From a virus, in the IMG/VR virus record IMGVR_UViG_3300045912_000212, positions 1-44,456 of that record: DNA of 44,456 nucleotides, one strand, 5' to 3'. Both the position numbers and the translations under genes were made by a program. Under the pieces are notes generated by a model. The model made no database searches. It was given only the letters and a program-made list of their open reading frames with translations, and was not told where the DNA came from. Position 1 is the stretch's first letter; the number at the start of each line of letters is the position of its first letter. This document shows positions 38,056 to 44,456 of this stretch, piece by piece.

Positions 38056-38499
38056 CTAACTCCTCCGGGAGAGCCAGTAGACTCCGAGGACCAGAGCTAC
38101 GGCCATGACACGGTTGTGATCCACCCACGCCCCCAAACGGCACAACGGATCAGTGTAGACATACTGAGCGCCTGTCGAGGGGCAGAGAGGCCCTGGTTCC
38201 GGACCGTCTGGGGGTGTGATGGAAGGCAAAACAGATTGGAGCGCGGACGGCGGGAGCGGAACGTCCTCGACAATCTGAGGCAGAGACGGCATCATCAGGC
38301 CGGTAGCCGGGTTCGGCTCAAGGAACATCTCGCTGCCACGGGAACACTGAGGGTAGGGCCTACACCGCTCATCATCACAGGTGAGCGGAGGCCAGAACCC
38401 ACGGCTCCGGCAATCCTCCATGTCCTGGACGGATACTTCTCCTGTGTAGCCGAAACACTGGATCTGGCGGCAGACATCATTGGTAAGATGGAGCGGCAT
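38056..38499 (-). CDS. Tail-anchored Cys-rich membrane protein, 147 aa
   Basis: Six or more Cys (VCRQIQCFG, DCRSRG, TCDDERCRPYPQCSRG) in the N-terminal half suggest a disulfide or metal-bound fold. A Pro-rich middle leads to a C-terminal membrane segment (VMAVALVLGVYWLSRRS). Reading 8 nt before the next gene. Likely virion-surface protein. Confidence 0.72.
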   Translation of the reverse strand: MPLHLTNDVCRQIQCFGYTGEVSVQDMEDCRSRGFWPPLTCDDERCRPYPQCSRGSEMFLEPNPATGLMMPSLPQIVEDVPLPPSALQSVLPSITPPDGPEPGPLCPSTGAQYVYTDPLCRLGAWVDHNRVMAVALVLGVYWLSRRS

Positions 38500-38501
38500 G
38501 G

Positions 38502-39281
38502 CTATTTCCCTCCTCCTCCTCTGGTGAGAACCAGGACTGCCAGACCAGCTACGGCCACAAGAGCCAGAACGCCAGGGTTCTGGAACATGGACGAGAAGGC
38601 GGCTTGTTCTTTCTGATCCTGGTCCTTCAGTCCGCCTCCGATGGAGTCGCCTACAGTCTGCTGTCTCGGAGTCTGAATCTCTCCGGGCTGCTGGAACGGC
38701 ACAGACTGGTTGGGCTTGTTCGTGACAGCCGAGGCAACCTCCTGGACTGTGTTGGGCATGCTGGAGGGGCTAAAGTTCCAATCCCCCGCTGGAGGAGCCG
38801 GAGCGGGAGGAGGAGCATAGGTGTAGACAGGAGCGGTATAGCCGGATGGAGTCTGATAGCCGGTTGAAGAGGCGAACTGGACAGGCGCCGTAACACCCGC
38901 CGCCTGGGCCGCAGCCACTTCCGCTCTTAGGATGTCCGTGTAACGGCCCGAAGCGATTAGATCAGCCGAGAAGTCATAGCCGGTGCCGGGGGCGGCGCAG
39001 ACCCTGTTATAGTAGCCGCCCGGTCCGTCAGGAAACCAGACAGCCTCCTCCCGGCAGGTCAGGCTGATTCCGGCGGCAGCCGCGACCGATTCAGCTTTAG
39101 CCAGGAGGTCCGGTCTCGACTCCTGGCTCGCGTAGATCTGTCCCAGAGAGGGAGGGCACAATCCCCGAAGAGAGGTAGAGCAGCGTGCATTCAGCCGGGG
39201 GATAAGTCCCAGAGCAGCCATGGACCCCGTGTCCAGTACCGCTCCAGCCTCGTGGAATGATGGCCTGACAGGCAATTTCAT
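38502..39281 (-). CDS. Tail-anchored virion protein, 259 aa
   Basis: Start at the ATG at 39281 (MKLPVRPSFHEAGAVL), since the frame to 39512 overlaps the next gene. It has an N-terminal folded domain with Cys (RLNARCSTSLRGLCPPS, LTCREEAVWF), a Gly/Pro/Tyr-rich linker, then AVTNKPNQSVPFQQPGEIQT and a C-terminal membrane segment (ALVAVAGLAVLVLTRGGGGK). Similar in architecture to the neighbouring proteins, but larger. Confidence 0.74.
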   Translation of the reverse strand: MKLPVRPSFHEAGAVLDTGSMAALGLIPRLNARCSTSLRGLCPPSLGQIYASQESRPDLLAKAESVAAAAGISLTCREEAVWFPDGPGGYYNRVCAAPGTGYDFSADLIASGRYTDILRAEVAAAQAAGVTAPVQFASSTGYQTPSGYTAPVYTYAPPPAPAPPAGDWNFSPSSMPNTVQEVASAVTNKPNQSVPFQQPGEIQTPRQQTVGDSIGGGLKDQDQKEQAAFSSMFQNPGVLALVAVAGLAVLVLTRGGGGK

Positions 39282-39490
39282 TTCGCCGCCTCCGGAAGGG
39301 TAGTTTGTGCTGCCGGGACAGTTCGAGGAGACGGACGCCCCCACCACCCCTTCTTCCACCCCCACCATGCTGCGGCGGCGATGATCAGGATAGACAGAGG
39401 GTCCAGTCCAAGCACAGACGGCTTGGCGGGCTCCGGAGGAGGAGGCTCCGTGAACCGGTAGTGTGAGCCGTAGTAGGGCACCTGAGGCAT
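39278..39490 (-). CDS. Small Trp-rich membrane protein, 70 aa
   Basis: Overlaps both neighbours (ATGA type). A Pro-rich N-terminus is followed by a membrane segment LSILIIAAAAWWGWKKGWWG and a polar C-terminus. The Trp-rich interface is typical of membrane-anchored virion proteins. Confidence 0.7.
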   Translation of the reverse strand: MPQVPYYGSHYRFTEPPPPEPAKPSVLGLDPLSILIIAAAAWWGWKKGWWGRPSPRTVPAAQTTLPEAAK

Positions 39491-40350
39491 CAGCGTCTCC
39501 CTCCACTCCCACCCATGAACAGAGCCGCTGCGGCCAGACCGGCGGCTAAGAGCAGCCCAGTGTTGCCCGTGAGCATGAGATCGAGGCTGGATGGCTGGAG
39601 AACTTCCCCGGTCTCAGGATCGACCCATGAGCCGGTGGCGGTCTGTACCGGATCGGCCTTCACATTGGGGTCATTAGCGATTGGGTCACGATAGCCTACA
39701 AACCAGTTCCAGCACTGTCCGTTCTCTTTCCAGACACAAGCGTTTCGGTCCCGGTCAGAGATGCACCGCTGGCCAGCGGATCCAAGGTCCGGATTCGAGC
39801 AGGCCTGAATGACGGCTTGCCATGCAGCGTCAAAATTGGCCAGAGCCTGAGCTTGGGAGGAACGGTAGCGGGAACCTGAGAGATAGCCATTCAGGTTTTC
39901 GGCCAGCTTCGGCTCGATCTCATTCACAATTGCCGTGGCCGCCTCTTTCTGTTTGCCTCTCCTGAACATGTTGGCGAGAAACAAGGTGACGCCTACTACC
40001 GCCGCTCCAATAACCGGCACAGCGATGGCGGCCCATGATGAAGCTGCGGCGGTTCCAGCCGCTCCTCCAGCGGTAGAAGCCGCCGAGGCTCCGGCGGACG
40101 CCTGAATGGCAGTGATAGCCGTGCCGCCGATAATGGACGGGGCGGACATCACAAGCTGCTCAGTCCCGCCAGTAGCGGCGGCCTGTCCGGCCTGAGAGGC
40201 TCCCGACACGATAGCCTGACCGGTAGTCACCGTTCCCATGCCGTAGTGGCGAATGCGGGTTGGGTGAGGCTGGACCGCCACCATCCTGGAGCCCGCCGAG
40301 CGGACTGCTCCCCACGGGACGGCAGGCATAACTGGGGAGAGTACCGTCAT
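39490..40350 (-). CDS. Two-pass membrane virion protein, 286 aa
   Basis: The Ala/Gly/Thr-rich N-terminal half contains the membrane segment ASSWAAIAVPVIGAAVVGVT, a soluble middle has FDAAWQAVIQACSNPDLGSA, QRCISDRDRNACVW and WFVGYRDPIANDPNV, and the C-terminal segment GLLLAAGLAAAALFMGG ends with GRR. The middle domain resembles, from memory, proteins of environmental phages with Cys-linked folds. Its stop overlaps the upstream neighbour by one base. Candidate minor capsid-membrane linker. Confidence 0.74.
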   Translation of the reverse strand: MTVLSPVMPAVPWGAVRSAGSRMVAVQPHPTRIRHYGMGTVTTGQAIVSGASQAGQAAATGGTEQLVMSAPSIIGGTAITAIQASAGASAASTAGGAAGTAAASSWAAIAVPVIGAAVVGVTLFLANMFRRGKQKEAATAIVNEIEPKLAENLNGYLSGSRYRSSQAQALANFDAAWQAVIQACSNPDLGSAGQRCISDRDRNACVWKENGQCWNWFVGYRDPIANDPNVKADPVQTATGSWVDPETGEVLQPSSLDLMLTGNTGLLLAAGLAAAALFMGGSGGRR

Positions 40351-40357
40351 GACTGGG

Positions 40358-40978
40358 TTAACGCCTGTGGCCCGTCAGCATCACCTTGATGTCCCCGCTC
40401 CTGGTCCGCATCACTTTAGCGGTGGTCCACTTGGCGGGAATAGGATTCCGGCGGCGGCGAGGGTTTTCCTCGCTCAGAGATCCATAATGCTCCCGGATGA
40501 TGCTGCTATAGTCCTTCCATAGACTCACATCCTCCCCGGCGGCGCGGCCAATACCCTGCTTGCTTTTAAGGACGTATTCCGCATAGACCCGGCCAGCATC
40601 AATCAGATTAGTCCCCTCCCACACTCTACCGATGTTGCCTACGATAACCTCGTAGGTGTGCTTGGGTTTGTTCTTGGGGTTCCGGCTGAAAGCCACTCCA
40701 CGCCGTCCTCCGCGCGTCTTAGATGCGGCCAGAGCATAAGCCCGAAGCCCGGAAGCCGGACGGCTTTTCACGGACACCTTAGCGGTTTTCTTTACCGCCT
40801 TCCTGGCCGCCCTCTTACTGCCATGCTTCCGGGGCTTGTCCTCGTACTTCCACTTTGACGCCCACTTCTTCGGCTCACCGGCTCGTGCCGTATCGTAGTC
40901 TGAACTAGCCCGGAAAGGGATGAATTTCCCGTCCGGCGTCGTCATGCCATGTTCGACATTTTTCACAAGTAGAGGCAT
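40358..40978 (-). CDS. Basic protein with RNP motifs, 206 aa
   Basis: Lys/Arg-rich throughout (GSKRAARKAVKKTAKVSVKS), with SRNPKNKPKH and ENPRRRRNPIPAKW motifs. A compact alpha/beta part sits between them (YEVIVGNIGRVWEGTNLIDA, then REHYGSLSE). No membrane segment. Probably binds nucleic acid, e.g. a condensing protein inside the virion. The RNP motifs match those in the two large modular proteins. Confidence 0.74.
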   Translation of the reverse strand: MPLLVKNVEHGMTTPDGKFIPFRASSDYDTARAGEPKKWASKWKYEDKPRKHGSKRAARKAVKKTAKVSVKSRPASGLRAYALAASKTRGGRRGVAFSRNPKNKPKHTYEVIVGNIGRVWEGTNLIDAGRVYAEYVLKSKQGIGRAAGEDVSLWKDYSSIIREHYGSLSEENPRRRRNPIPAKWTTAKVMRTRSGDIKVMLTGHRR

Positions 40979-40987
40979 CTCAATCTC

Positions 40988-41413
40988 CTATCTCCTGCTC
41001 ATCAGTACAACCAACACCACCGCCCCGGCCACCAGCAGTAGAGTGTTAGCCACGTTCTCGCCAGCCCGGATGACCTGCTGCTGAGGGGTCTGCGGAGCTA
41101 CAGGAGCGCCGCCGGTAGGCTGGTAGACCGTGGTTCCGTAAGGGGTGGTCTGCATGATCTTGGCTTGATTCTGGTTCAGCAGGATCTGCTGGCCGGTGGC
41201 GCTCCATCCGCCAATGACGGACTGCCAGAGGTTCGACCAGCCGGTAGGCTCATTGCTCAGACCGAGGGAGGAGAGGGTGTTAATCCCCTCAAGGCCTAAC
41301 ACGACTGGATCTCCATCATTGCCCAGAATCAAACCTGCACGCTTCAAACGGTCCATGACTTCGGGAGAGGGAGGCCCTCCTCCGGTTACGCTTGGACGAG
41401 CCGCGACCTGCAT
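40988..41413 (-). CDS. Tail-anchored membrane protein, 141 aa
   Basis: Start at the ATG at 41413 (MQVAARPSVTGGGPP), with AGGAG upstream, inside the end of the transglutaminase-like gene (28-bp overlap). A beta-rich body (LILGNDGDPVVLGLEGINTL) and Gln/Thr-rich region lead to a C-terminal membrane segment (TLLLVAGAVVLVVLMSRR). Again the small-exterior-plus-anchor design. Confidence 0.73.
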   Translation of the reverse strand: MQVAARPSVTGGGPPSPEVMDRLKRAGLILGNDGDPVVLGLEGINTLSSLGLSNEPTGWSNLWQSVIGGWSATGQQILLNQNQAKIMQTTPYGTTVYQPTGGAPVAPQTPQQQVIRAGENVANTLLLVAGAVVLVVLMSRR

Positions 41414-42117
41414 AGCCACCACGCTCCTAACAGTAGAATCAGTACGCCCCACGCGGACACACCACCGTCCAAAGGCCACTCATGGTATCTCATGCCACGA
41501 CCCGCCTCCGGAGCCTCCCATCCAGGCCACCCGCCGTGACTAGCGTCCAGTGGAATGCGGGTTCCGTCCGCCTCGCGGATGACCACATAAACATGGCTGT
41601 AGTCCCGACTAGAAGGGTCCGCCGCCAAAGTAGCGAACCAGACCCGGTAGCCCAGAGCGGCCAGCAGGGAGGCGAGGTACATGGAGTAATCGTCACAGTC
41701 TCCAGCCTTTGACCCTTCCGGCAAGGCCGCCATGTCCTGAGGACGGATGAGGGTCTCAACTACGACGTCCTGCTCTCCGAGCCCCTCAACCCCCGCCACA
41801 GGGCGGGCGGTCTGCTCATCCCGGACGAACCGGAGCTGCTTCTTAACCCACCAGTAGGCCGCCTCGTAAGGTGGGACGCCACCGGCGGCGGCCTGGGCTC
41901 TGATAGCAGCAGCCTGTGACTGGATGATGGGGGATTGAGCATCCTCGGCGGCATAACGCCGCATGAGAGAGATAACGTCTGCTGTCTGCCCGTCCCCTCC
42001 CGCTTGGACAGGGGTCAGTTCATACCTCAGGCCAGGGCCAAGCAGGGGATGGTCGATCCTTCCGGTTCCCGGGCGGCGGTATCCAAGTTCTGAGTGTGGG
42101 CGGGAGACTCCCGTCAT
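41386..42117 (-). CDS. Transglutaminase-like protein with C-terminal membrane anchor, 243 aa
   Basis: First gene of the late operon. The transglutaminase/Cys-protease triad is visible: C141 (AGDCDDYSMYLASLL), H175 (DYSHVYVVI) and D191 (IPLDASHG). The N-terminal part is helical (ADVISLMRRYAAEDAQS) and a membrane segment closes the protein (AWGVLILLLGAWWLC). It could process or cross-link virion proteins, or act on host peptidoglycan or proteins at entry. The start codon at 42117 has no clear ribosome site, so the true start may lie somewhat downstream. Confidence 0.83.
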   Translation of the reverse strand: MTGVSRPHSELGYRRPGTGRIDHPLLGPGLRYELTPVQAGGDGQTADVISLMRRYAAEDAQSPIIQSQAAAIRAQAAAGGVPPYEAAYWWVKKQLRFVRDEQTARPVAGVEGLGEQDVVVETLIRPQDMAALPEGSKAGDCDDYSMYLASLLAALGYRVWFATLAADPSSRDYSHVYVVIREADGTRIPLDASHGGWPGWEAPEAGRGMRYHEWPLDGGVSAWGVLILLLGAWWLCRSRLVQA

Positions 42118-42309
42118 CAGAAGCAGTTTGGCACGGTATACGCCAGGTTTTCAATATAGGAGATGTATATATATGTACTTATGTTGACCCTCTTGACAAA
42201 CTAAAACGCAGTAGCGGAATCACCGCAATCCGTGTAGTATAGGGCAGGAACACAGCCGCTTTGGCCGCTAAACAGAGTGTCCGGAACGGCGGAAAGAGAG
42301 GACAGACGA
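42118..42309. promoter_or_regulatory. Divergent promoter region between late operon and large rightward gene
   Basis: An AT-rich island (TATATATATG around 42164-42176) followed by TTGACC and TTGACA boxes (42184-42189, 42193-42198), the hairpin GCGG-AATCA-CCGC (42213-42225) and GTAGTATAGG (42234-42243). Each strand therefore has promoter-like elements, but I cannot fix a -35/-10 pair with standard spacing for either direction. The XRE operator half-sites found at 4607 and 19001 do not occur here, so late control probably uses another factor. Confidence 0.5.
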
Positions 42310-44373
42310 GTGGCGAGACGGAAGAAAACACCACTAGACGTTAATTCTAGCCAGGAATTACAGAGCCAGGAAGAATTGAGTCCTGTTCTTCCGGTTGAGG
42401 AAGAGCCGGATCTGGACAACGGCCAGGAACAGACCGCAAGCCCCACGGAATGGACGGTTGGCGGCGGGGATGATGAAGAGTACAGCAGTTCCCCCTACCT
42501 CGAAACAGAGGGAATGGAGTCGATTGAGACCTTGGAGGATGAGGAGGCAGGAGAAGAAGATTCCAGAGACGGGTACACGCCGCCCCCGGCGTCTCCGATC
42601 AGACGGTATCTGGAAGAGCCGGACAGCGGGGAAGAGGAGGAGGTAGACGGCGGCGTTATTCCAGCCTCCCCGCCCCGGCCCGTCCGCCGTCCGTCCCAAG
42701 CCAAGACTGGCAACCAGATCAGACATCTGCCGCCGTCCAAGATTCACCACTACAGCGACCAGCATAAGACATGGGCGGGAAAGCCCCAGAGGTTCTTTGA
42801 TTATTGGCGTAAGTTAGAGGAACTGCCTTGGGCCAAAGGACGAATGCTGTGCTATGTGTACCGGATCTACCCTGTGATGAAAGACGACGGGCGCCAAGTA
42901 GACAAGGTAGCCGACTGGTTCCCCTATGAGGATCTGGCCCGCCGGTACGGCGCTGGAGACTACCATCTGAAGCTGAACGACGCGGGCATGAATTACAAAC
43001 CGCTGGCGATCTGCACCGTGAAAAACGCAGGAGAACGGAACTGGAATGAGTATCCCCCTGTGCTGGACCCGGACCTGCTTGAAATGGATGACCCTCTGAA
43101 TAAGCCATACATCTCGTGGGCCAGGAGCCGGGGAATTGCTTTTCCAGGAGACGCGCTGTGGGAAGCGAACCAGAGAGCGAAACGAGAACAGGAGGATAAG
43201 ATGGCAGAGACTAAGATCGTAAGCGAAGCATGGGACTTCATGAAACAGCAGGTGGAGTCCTCTAAGAAGGGAGACCGTGACAGGGACGAGGTTCCTGCCG
43301 ACGCGCTAACCAAGAGTATCGAACTGATCTCGAAGGCCGGAGAGGTACAGAGCAAGATCTTAGAGAAGGGCATCGACAGGGTAATGGACCTCCAGAAGCG
43401 GGAGGGAGCTGGTTCTTTAGGCAGCCTGAAAGAGACCATTGAGCTTGTCAGAAGTTTATCACCCAGGTCCGACACAAGCATCGAAGGTATCGTAAACACC
43501 ATCATGAACATGGAAAGCAAACACGCAGATAAGCTGTTCCAGATCCAGATGCAGATGCGCGAGGCTCAAGAGAAAGAGATCACCTACCTCAAAGAGCAGA
43601 TGACCCGGCTTCTGGAAAGAGCGGCCAGTCCGCAACCAGCGTCAGCCGTATCTACAGAGAAGCCCAAGAGCCTGAGAGACCAGTTAGCCGAACTGAAGGA
43701 GAGCCGGGATCTAATCAGGGAGGCTTTGGGAATTGAGGGCGCTGAGAAGGAAGGCGGATGGGTGGAGCACCTGCCGCTGATCGTTCAGGCGGGCAGTGTT
43801 TTGATTGGGTCTATGGCGTCTATTATTCATAATCTAGCGGTTATCCAGGGCAAGGGCGGGACAGCGATGCAGCCGCCTCCGGTAAGCGCCGCCTTAAGCC
43901 CTGAACAGAACGAGGCTCTAGGGCAGATGGGAATGGGACAGCCGCCAGTCCAAGCACAGCCGTCCCCGCAGCAGCGGGTAAATCAACCACCACAGGAGAA
44001 CGAAAACGCGATGACTAGAGCGCATCAATTCTTCGGACTGATTACCACTCCCCTGTTACGGAGCTTCAACGCTGGTGAGAGCGGGGCGGACTTTGCGGCT
44101 CGTCTGATCGAACTGACCGACAGCGGATATTTCGGAGCCGATGCACAGGGAGCGCAAGTTTACGATCAGATCCTGGAAATGGGCCAACCACTGATCTATT
44201 CTCTCCTCAAGACATACCCTCCTATCTGGAGTGTGGTGAGCCAGACCCCGGCCAAGTGGGAGCGGTTTCTCGGAGAGTTCTTCCGGGCCCGAGAGATCTG
44301 GGCCGAAGAGGAGAGAGAGGAGTCTGGAACCGCAGAAGAGATAATTCCTCCTCCCAGCGGGCCAGCAGCATAA
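42310..44373 (+). CDS. Large rightward coiled-coil protein crossing the join, about 687 aa
   Basis: The only large gene on this strand. I start at the GTG at 42310 (VARRKKTPLDVN) because GAGAGGA lies 8 nt upstream; an in-frame GTG at 42277 has no site. The N-terminal 150 residues are acidic and disordered. A folded domain follows (about 165-275: MLCYVYRIYPVMKDDGRQVD, PYEDLARRYGAGDYHLKLND), whose YR(I/L)YP...GxGxYxLxLND pattern I recall from environmental phage proteins. A long coiled coil (about 290-470), a hydrophobic segment (LIVQAGSVLIGSMASIIHNL) and a Gln/Pro-rich tail complete it. Possibly a replication initiator, scaffold or membrane-linked virion protein; function open. Confidence 0.78.
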   Translation: MARRKKTPLDVNSSQELQSQEELSPVLPVEEEPDLDNGQEQTASPTEWTVGGGDDEEYSSSPYLETEGMESIETLEDEEAGEEDSRDGYTPPPASPIRRYLEEPDSGEEEEVDGGVIPASPPRPVRRPSQAKTGNQIRHLPPSKIHHYSDQHKTWAGKPQRFFDYWRKLEELPWAKGRMLCYVYRIYPVMKDDGRQVDKVADWFPYEDLARRYGAGDYHLKLNDAGMNYKPLAICTVKNAGERNWNEYPPVLDPDLLEMDDPLNKPYISWARSRGIAFPGDALWEANQRAKREQEDKMAETKIVSEAWDFMKQQVESSKKGDRDRDEVPADALTKSIELISKAGEVQSKILEKGIDRVMDLQKREGAGSLGSLKETIELVRSLSPRSDTSIEGIVNTIMNMESKHADKLFQIQMQMREAQEKEITYLKEQMTRLLERAASPQPASAVSTEKPKSLRDQLAELKESRDLIREALGIEGAEKEGGWVEHLPLIVQAGSVLIGSMASIIHNLAVIQGKGGTAMQPPPVSAALSPEQNEALGQMGMGQPPVQAQPSPQQRVNQPPQENENAMTRAHQFFGLITTPLLRSFNAGESGADFAARLIELTDSGYFGADAQGAQVYDQILEMGQPLIYSLLKTYPPIWSVVSQTPAKWERFLGEFFRAREIWAEEEREESGTAEEIIPPPSGPAA

Positions 44374-44456
44374 CCAATGTGCTACACCGTCCGTTACCGG
44401 TGCCAGTACAGAGATTACTGGTATGACGACCTTGATACAGGCAGTTGGCCAGAGGC
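44204..44456. repeat. Terminal redundancy, right copy
   Basis: Second copy of the 253-bp overlap described at 1-253. It contains the 3' end of the large rightward gene and the first 80 bases of the 56-residue gene. Only one copy exists on the circular molecule. Confidence 0.93.
44377..44456 (+). CDS. 5' part of the 56-residue gene (cut by the window end)
   Basis: The first 26 codons of the gene completed at 174-344, cut by the end of the window. Same reading frame and same 3-nt spacing from the stop of the large gene as at 171-174. Confidence 0.7.
   Translation, partial: MCYTVRYRCQYRDYWYDDLDTGSWPE

Noticed and set aside
42184-42240. Rightward sigma70-type promoter TTGACA ... TAGTAT for the large gene
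   Set aside because: The boxes are 36 nt apart; no pair with a 16-18-nt spacer could be assembled, so only a general promoter region is annotated.
1-44456. CRISPR arrays, tRNA or rRNA genes
   Set aside because: I saw no regularly spaced direct repeats and no convincing cloverleaf. Short direct repeats such as TAGTGTATCGTTCGG occur only twice.

Overview
The window is one circular replicon written out linearly. Bases 1-253 recur at 44204-44456 with a single mismatch, so the real molecule is a circle of about 44.2 kb. Its content is that of a temperate bacterial virus, probably tailless and membrane-containing. There is a replication and recombination operon, a tyrosine integrase, a small XRE-type regulator and a long late operon of beta-rich virion proteins, spike proteins and many small single-pass membrane proteins. 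I found no terminase, portal, tape measure, tail tube or FtsK/HerA-type packaging ATPase. The sequence is moderately GC-rich with mostly good Shine-Dalgarno sites. The host is bacterial, but I cannot name the phylum.

Layout. (1) A single rightward gene (42310-44373, crossing the contig join) plus a 56-residue follower (174-344) ends at a strong hairpin (352-388). (2) A leftward early operon runs from about 18981 down to 463. It encodes a DinG/XPD-type helicase, a candidate ssDNA-binding protein, a RecA/Sak4-like ATPase, an ERCC4-family nuclease, a uracil-DNA glycosylase fused to a 3'-5' exonuclease, an exonuclease-less family A DNA polymerase, an XF1762-like protein, several small zinc-finger and HTH proteins, and a ParB-like protein with no ParA. 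An AT-rich, repeat-bearing gap (10757-11284) inside it is the best origin candidate. (3) A retron-like island (4173-4625) lies near the end of that operon: promoter and operator, a 53-residue ORF, a long structured ncRNA with 13-bp perfect a1/a2-type repeats, then a reverse transcriptase (2820-4160) with retron signatures and an unrecognised C-terminal extension. (4) The control region at 18989-19110 has divergent promoters around an operator, with the XRE regulator reading rightward and the early operon leftward. The integrase and a membrane-anchored beta-domain protein follow at 19292-20439. (5) The leftward late operon runs from 42117 to 20723 and ends at a rho-independent terminator (20572-20606).

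How it may work together (inference): the XRE protein would bind the operator TGTTTACT-N3-AGTCAAC. I see this in only two places, the early promoter and the promoter upstream of the reverse-transcriptase unit, so the RT and its ncRNA would be induced with lytic replication. The late operon encodes a lysis cassette (lysozyme-like protein plus small membrane proteins), three spike-like proteins sharing one C-terminal domain, a lectin-like protein, jelly-roll-like capsid candidates, an Arg-rich membrane protein with a nested second start, two large modular proteins, and about ten consecutive membrane proteins capped by a transglutaminase-like protein.
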